Assembly: GCA_934446135.1 (NCBI GenBank) | Contig: CAKSDT010000108.1 | Coordinates: 1 to 5,560, forward strand | Direction: 5' to 3' | Source: an uncultured Clostridia bacterium | GTDB lineage: Bacteria; Bacillota; Clostridia; RGIG6154 | Length of the DNA: 5,560 bases | In this document: positions 1 through 5,560 of the stretch, piece after piece | How the letters are laid out: the number at the start of each line of letters is the position of its first letter | Numbering within the stretch: position 1 is the first letter of the stretch | Made by a program: the position numbers and the translations under genes | Notes under the pieces: generated by a model | What the model was told of the DNA's origin: nothing | Seen by the model: the letters and a program-made list of their open reading frames with translations, nothing else | Databases searched by the model: none

Positions 1-1
1 C

Positions 2-76
2 GATGCCGGCGGATTTGTAATATATAACCGCAGCAGAACTGATGACATCTATGTGAAAGAAATTGCAGTATATAAA
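2..76 (+). repeat. Tail of a concanavalin-like module (copy 0)
   Basis: The first 25 codons read DAGGFVIYN then IYVKEIAVYK. They align without strain to the ends of the two complete modules downstream, which read SGGFLMFN...VKIDEISVYK and SGGFIMYN...IKIDELTVYK. This shows that at least one more copy of the module precedes the window in the same reading frame. Confidence 0.85.
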
Positions 77-3000
77 CAGGAGGAAAAAGAATTATCGGAT
101 GTGTATCGTGCGGAGAATGTAACATTGACTTCCACCTCTGATAATAGACTTCAGGTGTCTTATGATATTGTAGACCCGACAGGAAGTACAACTGCATCTG
201 ACGGTGTAAATATCGAATGGTATGCACATGATTTGACAACTACAACATATACAAAAATTCAAGGTGAAACAGGTACTGTATTGTCATTAGACGGTTACAA
301 TAATTGTTTCATAAAGGTTATAGTGACTCCCGTTGATGAGAGTGGAAATGATGGTATATCCGGGATTGCTAATTATATTCCGCCGTTTCCACCTGAAGCA
401 CAGGATGTCAGGATTATCGGAACCCCATCATTAGGACAAATTTTAACTGCCGAATATACATACTATGATTATAACGACTGGCAAAGCGGAATCGACAGAG
501 AGGATAAGGAAAACACAGATATAATATCATGGTATGCGAGTGATGACGAAAACGGTCCGTATGAATTGATAGCAAAAGGTGCAACATTAACTGTTGCGAA
601 CGAGCATTTGGAAAAATACATCAAAGTTGGTGTAAAGCCGTATTCTTTGGAAGAGCCTTTCACAAATGATGAAGTTTTAAGTGATAATGTAGTTTATGTA
701 GAGGATGTTACGAAACCTAAGTTTGAGGAAATTTATGTAAGTCCGAGAAGTGTTACTGTAAAGTTTTCTGCGTATGTTACAGATGTTGAGGTGACATTAG
801 ACGATCATAAACTTGTTCAAACAGACAGAAGCAAAGATGGAAAAAGTTTGGTTTTTGACACGAACGGTATTGACTATGATAAGTGGTATAGATTAAAAAT
901 CATTTGCAACGGTACAAAAGTTTATGAGAAGGCAGTCAGACTGGTGTTGCTTTTTGAAGATGACTTTGAAAATGATGTTGATGGATGGGTAAATGGTGAG
1001 TATGATCCTGAGGGATATTTGAGAATTAATAAAAATCCTACTTCTTCTAATTATCCCCAAAGGGTTTATCATGAGACTCTTAATACTATTCAAAAGTCTT
1101 GGAGCGACTATAGAATAGATGTCAAATTAGCAAATACTAAAACTGATTTGTTTAGATTCTTTGTTGAAACATATAAATCAAACACGGATGATAAGGATAA
1201 TGGATTTGGGTTTGGTTTAAGAGATTACGATAAGGGAAATTGGTTTGAAATGATGTATCAGAAGTTTACTGACCGCCCCGATATGATCAATGGTAAATTT
1301 GATGGAGCTAATTTGTATAAAATTGCAAATGAGGGAGCAGAAAAAATCGATACGGAAAGCACTTACCTAAATTGGTACAGTAAGAATAGTTATATAGAAA
1401 AAAGTAACATATTTTCTTTTGTGTCGAGCAACAATTCACAAACTCTCATGGTGGGCGACTTAATTCAAAAGACAAAGAATATGAACAGCAATAGTACGAG
1501 CGGCGGATTTCTTATGTTTAACCAAGGTGATAGTGCTTGTGTAAGTGTTAAAATTGATGAAATTTCTGTCTACAAGTTTGAGCAAAAAGGCATTGGAGAA
1601 TTACATCGTGCAGAAAATGTTGAATTAACTAAAGATGGTAACCATTTTAATGTGTCATACGATATTACTCCAACAGACAATCAGTCGACCGATGCTGCTA
1701 TAGAATGGTACAGTTGTGATGCAGATAGCAGTACTTTTACAAAAATAGAGGGACAAACCGGTGAAACTTTGGAATCGGCAGGATATCAAAATAAACTTAT
1801 CAAGGTTGTTGTTATACCGAGAGAGTCGAATGGTGATTATGGCATATCAAACAGTGCTACATATGCCCCGGAACTTTCGCCTGCAGTAAAAGATGTTAAA
1901 ATTTTAGGAACACCTTCAGTAGGACAAAAAGTAGAAGCGATGTACACATATTGGGACTATAATGATTCTGTTGACGGTGATAATGAAGACAGAGTTGATG
2001 TAACATGGTATGTAAGTAACACTAAAGATTCCGGTTACAGTGTAATTGGTACCGGAAAAACTTTGGCATTGACTGAAGAAATTTTCGGAAAATGGGTTAA
2101 AGTTGGGGTAAAGCCTTATTCGAAAGAAGAACCTGTAGAAGGAAATGAGGGTTTCAGTTTACCGGTTCTTATAGAAAATGTTAATATTCCAAAAGTTAAA
2201 GATATATATGTAAGTCCTGAAAATATTACAGTAGATTTTTCATCAAGTGCTGCTAATGTTGTTGTAAGTGTTGATGATAAAGAACTTAAGAGAGATAACG
2301 ATGAAGAATATGTCTATAATACAGGCGGACTTGATTTCGACAAGTGGTATAATTTGAAAGTGTTATGTGACGGTAATGTCGTGTATAATAAATCGGTGAT
2401 GCTTGAAAAACTCTATTCGGATGATTTTGAAGATGGTGTAAGCGGATGGGTAGGTGGCACATCTGACGGGCATGGAAATCTGGTTTTACCTAAAAGACCG
2501 CGAGGTACAAATAATCATATTAAAGTTTATCATGAATCACTTTCAAGCGGACAGACATCTTGGAAAGATTACAGCATTGATATAAAACTTGCAAATACCG
2601 AAAATGAATTTCTCAGTCTTTATGTTGATACGTATAGACCAAATGAAAATTTTGATGCCGGTGTCGGATTTGCAATCAGAGGTTATCTACATATAAACCC
2701 TGAGTGGTTTGTAATGATGTTCAGATCAGGTAGAAGACCTGACCAAACAAGTTCTGATGACTTGTATAATCATATTTACTCTGATGACGACACAAATTAT
2801 ATGGCCTCACTTGGAAGCGGCAGCCCGTTTGCAAAAAGTAAAAATTTATCATATGTTGTGAGCGAAAAATCTCAAACACTTATGTTAGGAGGAAGGGTTC
2901 TTAAGAAAAAGAACATCAGAAGCGAAAGCAACAGCGGTGGATTTATTATGTATAATCGTGCCGATTATGAAGGCAACGATATAAAAATAGATGAATTGAC

Positions 3001-4534
3001 TGTGTATAAGGTTAAAGAGGCTGATTTTGCGAACAAAAACAAGGTGGAAAATGTTCAGATAACGCCTGTTATGGAAAGTAATGAACTGAAGGTTGCATAC
3101 GATGTTATTGTACCGGACGGAAATTCTGATAATGGCGTAAACATTGAATGGTATTCATGCGAAGAGAACAGTGAAAGCTTTACTAAGATTGATAACCAGA
3201 CCACAGATACTTTGCCGTTAGCTGGTTATGAGAACAAAGTTATAAAAGTTGTTGTAACACCAATAGAAAATATCGGTGAAGCCGGCATTTCAGGTTTTGC
3301 AATATATACCCCGGAATTTTTGCCTGTTGCCAAGAATGTTGCAATTAAGGGCGATTTGGTATACGGTCAGAAATTAGCAGGAGAGTATACATTCTTTGAC
3401 AGAAATGAAGAGGATAATGATGAAGGAACATCGTTTGGATGGGAAATTTCAGATAGTAAAGAGGGGAATTATACTGATTTAAACAATCCAACAAAGGAGA
3501 TTACCGTTGATTCAACTATCGAAGGTAAGTATATTAAGTTTTATGTAGTACCAAAAACAAAAAACGGAACGGAAGTCGGAAACAGGGTTGACAGTGAACC
3601 AATGTACATATATCACGCTCCGATTTTGAACAATCTTAGAATTAATAAAATTACAAATGGTATTTATGGTGCCGAATATACACTACAATCTGCTGATAAT
3701 CTTTTGGAAGGGAAGACAAAATTTAATTGGTATATAAATGGCACAATCGTGTCAGAAAAAGCGACAGTAACTGTTTCAAAGTCCTGCAATATCCAACTTG
3801 AAGTTAAACCTGTCGTAGAATATAAAAATGAGTCAAATGAGACTTTGACTGTAACAGGACTTCCTGTTACAGTAACAGCGAATGTTACTGTAAGTGACAG
3901 CGGATCGGGCTCAGGTTCAGGCTCCGGCGGCAGTGGCGGCGTTCCAGGAATTATACCGGATATTATTGAAAATTTACCTACTGAACCCGACAAAGATGAC
4001 AGTATTGCAGATATGAAAAATCACTGGGCAAAAGACAGTGCTAAATTCGCAGTTGAAAATGGAATTATGGATCTAACCGACAAACAGAACTTTGTTCCTG
4101 ATATGTATGTCAGCAGAAGTGAATTTATTGTATATGTTTTAAAAGCAATAGGAAACAGTGGGGCAACATATGCAGATACTTTTAAGGATGTTTCGGCAGG
4201 GGATTGGTTTAGTGGATATATAGCATCTGCGTTGGAGAACTCAATAATAAGTGAAGATGAATTATTTAATCCTTTCAAACCTGTAAACAGGGAAGAAATA
4301 TGCAAAATAATAGCACAGGCGTTAGAACTTGAAACAATTGACGAAGAACAGGCCAGCAAGTTTATTGATAGCAATAAAATAAGCAACTGGGCTTTGCCTT
4401 ATGTTGCTTCGGTTGTGGAAAATGGGTATATGACCGGTACAGGTGATGGTGCATTTGAACCGCATGCTTATGTTACCCGTGCACAGGTGGCTGCAATTGT
4501 TGAAAGAATAGCGAAGAATAATAGTAAGGAGTGA
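2..4534 (+). CDS. Large modular SLH-anchored surface protein (5' end missing)
   Basis: This is the C-terminal 1510 residues of a cell-surface protein; the true start lies left of the window because the frame is open to the edge and the first 25 codons are the tail of a repeat module. Numbering from the codon at base 2, the layout is: concanavalin-like tail 1-25; Ig-like 36-127 and 133-236; short beta domain 238-315; concanavalin-like module 317-525; the same four modules again at 536-1003; Ig-like 1014-1107, 1109-1205 and 1206-1299; Ser-Gly linker 1300-1313; SLH domains 1335-1384, 1391-1443 and 1452-1504. SLH triplets are known to bind secondary cell wall polysaccharide, so the protein should sit on the wall with its array outward. 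Ig-like and concanavalin-like folds commonly serve adhesion or glycan binding; that role is inferred here. No catalytic motif is seen, but an enzyme domain could lie upstream. Surface anchoring is near certain; ligand and function are unknown. Confidence 0.95.
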   Translation, partial: DAGGFVIYNRSRTDDIYVKEIAVYKQEEKELSDVYRAENVTLTSTSDNRLQVSYDIVDPTGSTTASDGVNIEWYAHDLTTTTYTKIQGETGTVLSLDGYNNCFIKVIVTPVDESGNDGISGIANYIPPFPPEAQDVRIIGTPSLGQILTAEYTYYDYNDWQSGIDREDKENTDIISWYASDDENGPYELIAKGATLTVANEHLEKYIKVGVKPYSLEEPFTNDEVLSDNVVYVEDVTKPKFEEIYVSPRSVTVKFSAYVTDVEVTLDDHKLVQTDRSKDGKSLVFDTNGIDYDKWYRLKIICNGTKVYEKAVRLVLLFEDDFENDVDGWVNGEYDPEGYLRINKNPTSSNYPQRVYHETLNTIQKSWSDYRIDVKLANTKTDLFRFFVETYKSNTDDKDNGFGFGLRDYDKGNWFEMMYQKFTDRPDMINGKFDGANLYKIANEGAEKIDTESTYLNWYSKNSYIEKSNIFSFVSSNNSQTLMVGDLIQKTKNMNSNSTSGGFLMFNQGDSACVSVKIDEISVYKFEQKGIGELHRAENVELTKDGNHFNVSYDITPTDNQSTDAAIEWYSCDADSSTFTKIEGQTGETLESAGYQNKLIKVVVIPRESNGDYGISNSATYAPELSPAVKDVKILGTPSVGQKVEAMYTYWDYNDSVDGDNEDRVDVTWYVSNTKDSGYSVIGTGKTLALTEEIFGKWVKVGVKPYSKEEPVEGNEGFSLPVLIENVNIPKVKDIYVSPENITVDFSSSAANVVVSVDDKELKRDNDEEYVYNTGGLDFDKWYNLKVLCDGNVVYNKSVMLEKLYSDDFEDGVSGWVGGTSDGHGNLVLPKRPRGTNNHIKVYHESLSSGQTSWKDYSIDIKLANTENEFLSLYVDTYRPNENFDAGVGFAIRGYLHINPEWFVMMFRSGRRPDQTSSDDLYNHIYSDDDTNYMASLGSGSPFAKSKNLSYVVSEKSQTLMLGGRVLKKKNIRSESNSGGFIMYNRADYEGNDIKIDELTVYKVKEADFANKNKVENVQITPVMESNELKVAYDVIVPDGNSDNGVNIEWYSCEENSESFTKIDNQTTDTLPLAGYENKVIKVVVTPIENIGEAGISGFAIYTPEFLPVAKNVAIKGDLVYGQKLAGEYTFFDRNEEDNDEGTSFGWEISDSKEGNYTDLNNPTKEITVDSTIEGKYIKFYVVPKTKNGTEVGNRVDSEPMYIYHAPILNNLRINKITNGIYGAEYTLQSADNLLEGKTKFNWYINGTIVSEKATVTVSKSCNIQLEVKPVVEYKNESNETLTVTGLPVTVTANVTVSDSGSGSGSGSGGSGGVPGIIPDIIENLPTEPDKDDSIADMKNHWAKDSAKFAVENGIMDLTDKQNFVPDMYVSRSEFIVYVLKAIGNSGATYADTFKDVSAGDWFSGYIASALENSIISEDELFNPFKPVNREEICKIIAQALELETIDEEQASKFIDSNKISNWALPYVASVVENGYMTGTGDGAFEPHAYVTRAQVAAIVERIAKNNSKE
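107..1606 (+). repeat. Composite repeat unit 1 (Ig-Ig-beta-ConA), 500 residues
   Basis: The unit runs from RAENVTLT to the next RAENVELT at 1607. It contains Ig-like A (about 107-382; core VNIEWYA and FIKVIVTP), Ig-like B (about 398-710; GTPSLGQ, AEYTYYDYND, ISWYASD, YIKVGVKPYSLEEP), a short beta domain (about 713-946; EEIYVSPRSVTVKFS, DYDKWYRLKIICNG) and a concanavalin-like module (950-1576). Unit 2 has the same order. Similarity is clear in protein but only scattered in DNA, so this is an old duplication kept for its protein function rather than a recent DNA expansion. The domain boundaries are estimates. Confidence 0.88.
950..1576 (+). other. Concanavalin-like (jelly-roll) module, copy 1
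   Basis: About 209 residues begin at LFEDDFENDVDGWVNG and end at IDEISVYK. Shared landmarks with copy 2 are DDFE...GW near the start, SW.DY.ID.KLANT, a WF.MM strand, SQTLM, and SGGF.M.N near the end. A start of the D-F-x-x-G-W type and a terminal GG-hydrophobic-hydrophobic plus I-D-E-hydrophobic-x-V-Y pattern are typical of LamG/DUF1080-like jelly-roll domains that often bind glycans. The fold call is by pattern only. No catalytic residues were recognised. Confidence 0.6.
1607..3040 (+). repeat. Composite repeat unit 2 (Ig-Ig-beta-ConA), 478 residues
   Basis: The same four modules occur in the same order as in unit 1. They are Ig-like A (about 1607-1879; RAENVELT, AAIEWYSCD, LIKVVVIP), Ig-like B (about 1883-2182; GTPSVGQ, YTYWDYND, VTWYVSN, WVKVGVKPYSKEEP), the short beta domain (about 2183-2410; KDIYVSPENITVDFS, DFDKWYNLKVLCDG) and a concanavalin-like module (2411-3010). 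Small insertions and deletions account for the 22-residue difference from unit 1, including a 9-residue shorter concanavalin-like module. Confidence 0.88.
2411..3010 (+). other. Concanavalin-like (jelly-roll) module, copy 2
   Basis: About 200 residues start at LYSDDFEDGVSGWVGG and end at IDELTVYK. They carry the same landmarks as copy 1: TSWKDYSIDIKLANT, WFVMMF, SQTLMLGG and SGGFIMYN. The middle part (about 2740-2840) is shorter and diverged from copy 1, which may reflect a surface loop. The fold assignment is inferred from the pattern. Confidence 0.6.
3848..3873 (+). repeat. Perfect 12-bp inverted repeat, 2-base centre
   Basis: The arms ACTGTAACAGGA (3848-3859) and TCCTGTTACAGT (3862-3873) are exact reverse complements around CT. 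It lies within the Thr/Val-rich end of the last Ig-like domain of gene 1. There is no T-run after it, so it is not an intrinsic terminator. Alternating Val and Thr codons (GTA ACA, GTT ACA) favour such symmetry, so the function is uncertain. Confidence 0.9.
3867..3893 (+). repeat. Perfect 11-bp inverted repeat with GCGAA loop
   Basis: The arms TTACAGTAACA (3867-3877) and TGTTACTGTAA (3883-3893) are exact reverse complements around a GCGAA loop. Its left arm shares bases 3867-3873 with the right arm of the preceding inverted repeat, so in RNA the two hairpins could not both form fully. It lies inside coding sequence. Confidence 0.9.
3899..3940 (+). other. Ser-Gly flexible linker before the SLH anchor
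   Basis: Fourteen residues are only Ser (6) and Gly (8), at about 74% G+C against an AT-rich background. The six serines use five different codons, so this is not a simple DNA microsatellite and looks selected at protein level. It separates the Ig-like array from the wall-binding SLH domains. Confidence 0.9.
4004..4513 (+). other. Three C-terminal SLH domains (cell wall anchor)
   Basis: SLH1 (4004-4153) has DMKNHWAKDSAKFAVENGIM and the SRSEF motif. SLH2 (4172-4330) has FKDVSAGDWFSGYIASALE and NREEI. SLH3 (4355-4513) has NWALPYVASVVENGYMTG, the FEP element and TRAQVA. Each keeps the aromatic or HW near the start, the helix ending in E-N, and the arginine of the T-R-A-E-like motif that in known SLH trimers contacts pyruvylated secondary cell wall polysaccharide. 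SLH2 is the most diverged, lacking the usual G-x-G after its first helix. Confidence 0.95.
4526..4531 (+). promoter_or_regulatory. Ribosome binding site of the downstream gene, inside gene 1
   Basis: AAGGAG lies in the last two sense codons of gene 1 (Lys-Glu) and is 8 bases upstream of TTG at 4540, an ideal spacing. It decides the TTG start and suggests translational coupling: ribosomes finishing gene 1 at the TGA (4532-4534) are placed to start gene 2. No promoter or terminator fits in the 5-base gap. Confidence 0.85.
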
Positions 4535-4539
4535 ATATA

Positions 4540-4608
4540 TTGTTTAAAAAAATAATTGCGTTGACACTTATTACTTGTTCATTGTTATCCTGCGTTTGCG
4601 TTTATGCA
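4540..4608 (+). other. Signal peptide of gene 2
   Basis: Twenty-three residues: a positive start (M-F-K-K), a core IIALTLITCSLL, and V-Y-A just before E-Q-G, fitting signal peptidase I. An LLSC at residues 15-18 looks a little like a lipobox, but leucine at -2 is atypical and the hydrophobic stretch continues past the Cys, so type I cleavage is preferred. Confidence 0.85.
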
Positions 4609-5560
4609 GAGCAAGGCAGTGCAACTTTTGGAGAGCCAAGTGAGTGGACAACAAGTGAAAGTTATATTGATGATGTGTATAAGTATGATTTGAAATCCGA
4701 TGATAATAAAGGTTCGCAGGAATCGTACGGAGAGTATGAAAATGAAATTAAAGATATTTTGTCACTTGGAATTATGAAACTAAATGAAAAGGGTGAAATT
4801 GAACCCGATTCGAAAGTATCTGTGCAAGAATTTGCACAGATACTGGATGCCATGTTTTATGACGGTGCACTATCCGACACAATTTCCAAAATTAAAGATG
4901 ACTCAAAAGTTAGCATTTCAGAGGTTATTGAAGCATTTGTTGACGGATTGGGTTATAAGATGGATGCTGATAGCAAAGGCTATTATGTGGTTGCTAATGA
5001 CATAGGAATTACTAAAGGACTTAGTTTAGGTAATTTAGAAAATCATATTACCTGCAGGCAAATGGCAAAACTTGCTTACAATGCACTGGATGTTCCTATG
5101 TGTATAGTTGTAAGTACAGGGGATGTAACCGAGTATCGTGTTGATGACTCAAAAACTATTTTGAGTGAAAGATTAAAAGCAGTTGAAGTTAAAGGATTTG
5201 TGAACAGCGTTTACGGAATGAATATTTTCCCGGGTGACAGTGCAAAAAGTAAAGAGATAATTATAGACGGAGCAGTATATTCATATGACAATGATGATTA
5301 TAAAAAACTCATTGGAAAAAGAGTCAGGGGATATGCAAAACTGGATAACACTCTTGATGTAAAAGAACTTATAGCGTTAAGGGAGGATGACAGATATTCT
5401 TCTGTAACATATGATATTAAGAGAGATATTGATGAAATAAAAAACAATTCTGTATCATTTAAAGATAGTGAAGAAGAAACAACAGAGTATGATTTAGATG
5501 ACATAAAATACTTGAATTATAATGGTGACAGAGTTTCGGTGAGTCAGTTTAAAACCTTAA
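4540..5560 (+). CDS. Exported SLH-like protein with TTG start (3' end missing)
   Basis: The 340 visible residues have no stop. A TAA at 4525-4527 closes the frame upstream, leaving GTG 4531 (overlapping the ribosome binding site) or TTG 4540 as early starts. TTG has AAGGAG at 8 bases and gives a clean signal peptide: FKK, a hydrophobic core, then VYA before EQG (residues 21-23). The next in-frame ATG at 4774 would remove the signal. Residues 66-107 (DILSLGIM, then VSVQEFAQILDAMF) and 124-187 (VSISEVIEAFVDGLGY, YYVVANDIGITKGL, ITCRQMAKLAYNAL) resemble degenerate SLH domains, with ITCRQ in the T-R-A-E position. From about 206 (TILSERLKAVEVKGFVNSVY) a beta-rich, acidic domain follows that I do not recognise by name. 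The layout recalls long clostridial proteins that begin with SLH-like repeats. Its position right behind an SLH-anchored protein suggests a co-expressed surface partner. Function is unknown. Confidence 0.9.
   Translation, partial: MFKKIIALTLITCSLLSCVCVYAEQGSATFGEPSEWTTSESYIDDVYKYDLKSDDNKGSQESYGEYENEIKDILSLGIMKLNEKGEIEPDSKVSVQEFAQILDAMFYDGALSDTISKIKDDSKVSISEVIEAFVDGLGYKMDADSKGYYVVANDIGITKGLSLGNLENHITCRQMAKLAYNALDVPMCIVVSTGDVTEYRVDDSKTILSERLKAVEVKGFVNSVYGMNIFPGDSAKSKEIIIDGAVYSYDNDDYKKLIGKRVRGYAKLDNTLDVKELIALREDDRYSSVTYDIKRDIDEIKNNSVSFKDSEEETTEYDLDDIKYLNYNGDRVSVSQFKTL
4815..4844 (+). repeat. Perfect 13-bp inverted repeat with GAAT loop
   Basis: The arms AGTATCTGTGCAA (4815-4827) and TTGCACAGATACT (4832-4844) are exact reverse complements around GAAT. 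It sits within gene 2, in the codons for VSVQEFAQIL of the first SLH-like region. No T-run follows, so it does not look like a terminator. As RNA it would be a stable hairpin about 275 bases after the start codon. Confidence 0.92.

Larger units (their letters stand above)
3041..3898 (+). repeat. Partial repeat unit 3: two Ig-like domains plus a divergent Ig-like domain
   Basis: KVENVQITP at 3041 matches the start of units 1 and 2. Ig-like A (about 3041-3322; VNIEWYSCE, VIKVVVTP) and Ig-like B (about 3326-3616; YGQKLAGEYTFFDRNEED, FGWEIS, YIKFYVVP) follow. The short beta domain and concanavalin-like module are then absent. In their place is another beta-rich domain (about 3617-3898) with a FNWYINGT core and alternating Thr/Val strands, probably a further Ig-like domain acting as a stalk to the anchor. 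Confidence 0.8.

Noticed and set aside
53..55. GTG as the start of gene 1
   Set aside because: The frame is open further upstream, those codons match the end of a repeat module, and there is no ribosome binding site before it.
78..83. AGGAGG resembling a strong ribosome binding site
   Set aside because: It encodes part of Gln-Glu-Glu within the gene. The nearest in-frame start codon (GTG 101) is 17 bases away, and the ATG at 99 is out of frame.
3860..3874. LPVTV, resembling a sortase signal
   Set aside because: It lacks the LPxTG glycine, is internal, and has no following membrane segment or positive tail; the anchor is SLH. The same applies to LPTEP at 3974-3988.
3664..3993. Minus-strand open frame with a proline-glutamate run
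   Set aside because: The PEPEPEP-like run is just the complement of the Ser-Gly linker codons, and its Val-Thr stretch mirrors the palindromic Thr/Val codons. It is a shadow of gene 1.
4021..4386. Minus-strand 121-residue open frame
   Set aside because: It lies entirely opposite the SLH domains, whose protein signal is unmistakable on the + strand, so it is a shadow.
4531..4533. GTG as the start of gene 2, overlapping the TGA
   Set aside because: It is in frame but overlaps the AAGGAG itself, leaving no spacing. TTG at 4540 fits much better, though this start would give the same signal peptide plus three residues.
4561..4588. TTGACA and TGTTAT spaced 16 bases, like a promoter
   Set aside because: It lies within the signal peptide codons of gene 2, after its start. 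The -10 match is weak and no later start with a signal peptide would use it.
4784..5005. Plus-strand 73-residue open frame
   Set aside because: It overlaps gene 2 in another frame, has no recognisable features, and gene 2 has a convincing start and signal peptide.
5007..5035. AATTACTAAA pairing with TTTAGGTAATT (one bulged base)
   Set aside because: The pairing is imperfect and AT-rich, with competing alternative pairings, so it is within what an AT-rich coding sequence gives by chance.

Overview
The window is AT-rich and fully coding on the + strand. It holds two adjacent genes for exported, surface-type proteins, and both run off the window. The three S-layer homology (SLH) domains, the low-GC codon use and the strong AAGGAG ribosome binding site point to a Gram-positive of the Firmicutes, most likely an anaerobic Clostridia-type bacterium. 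The style (Ig-like plus concanavalin-like modules, Ser-Gly linker, SLH anchor) resembles surface proteins of gut or rumen polysaccharide users. That placement is inference; no marker gene is present to fix the species.

Region 1 (about 2-4534) is the 3' part of a very large modular surface protein. The frame is open to the left edge, and the first 25 codons match the end of a concanavalin-like module found twice more downstream. The GTG at 53 is therefore not the true start. The visible 1510 residues are: the tail of one concanavalin-like module; repeat unit 1 (two Ig-like domains, a short beta domain, a concanavalin-like module; 500 residues); repeat unit 2 (same order; 478 residues); a partial third unit (two Ig-like domains, then a different Ig-like domain); a 14-residue Ser-Gly linker; and three SLH domains at the C-terminus. 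The SLH domains should hold the protein to the cell wall while the repeat array projects outwards. No catalytic domain is visible; one could lie upstream of the window.

Region 2 (4540 to the right edge) is a second gene, easily missed because it starts with TTG. Its ribosome binding site is inside the last codons of gene 1, and only 5 bases separate the stop from the start, so the pair is probably co-transcribed and translationally coupled. It encodes a signal peptide, a weak SLH-like region and a beta-rich domain I cannot name; its 3' end lies outside the window. Together the two look like an operon for cell-surface proteins, perhaps a wall-anchored adhesin or carbohydrate-binding scaffold with an exported partner.

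At DNA level there are two notable perfect inverted-repeat sites within coding sequence: an overlapping pair at 3848-3893, just before the Ser-Gly linker, and a 13-bp hairpin at 4815-4844 in gene 2. No tRNA, rRNA, CRISPR, transposon, intrinsic terminator or promoter could be supported. No non-coding stretch exceeds a few bases, and I see no credible gene on the minus strand.
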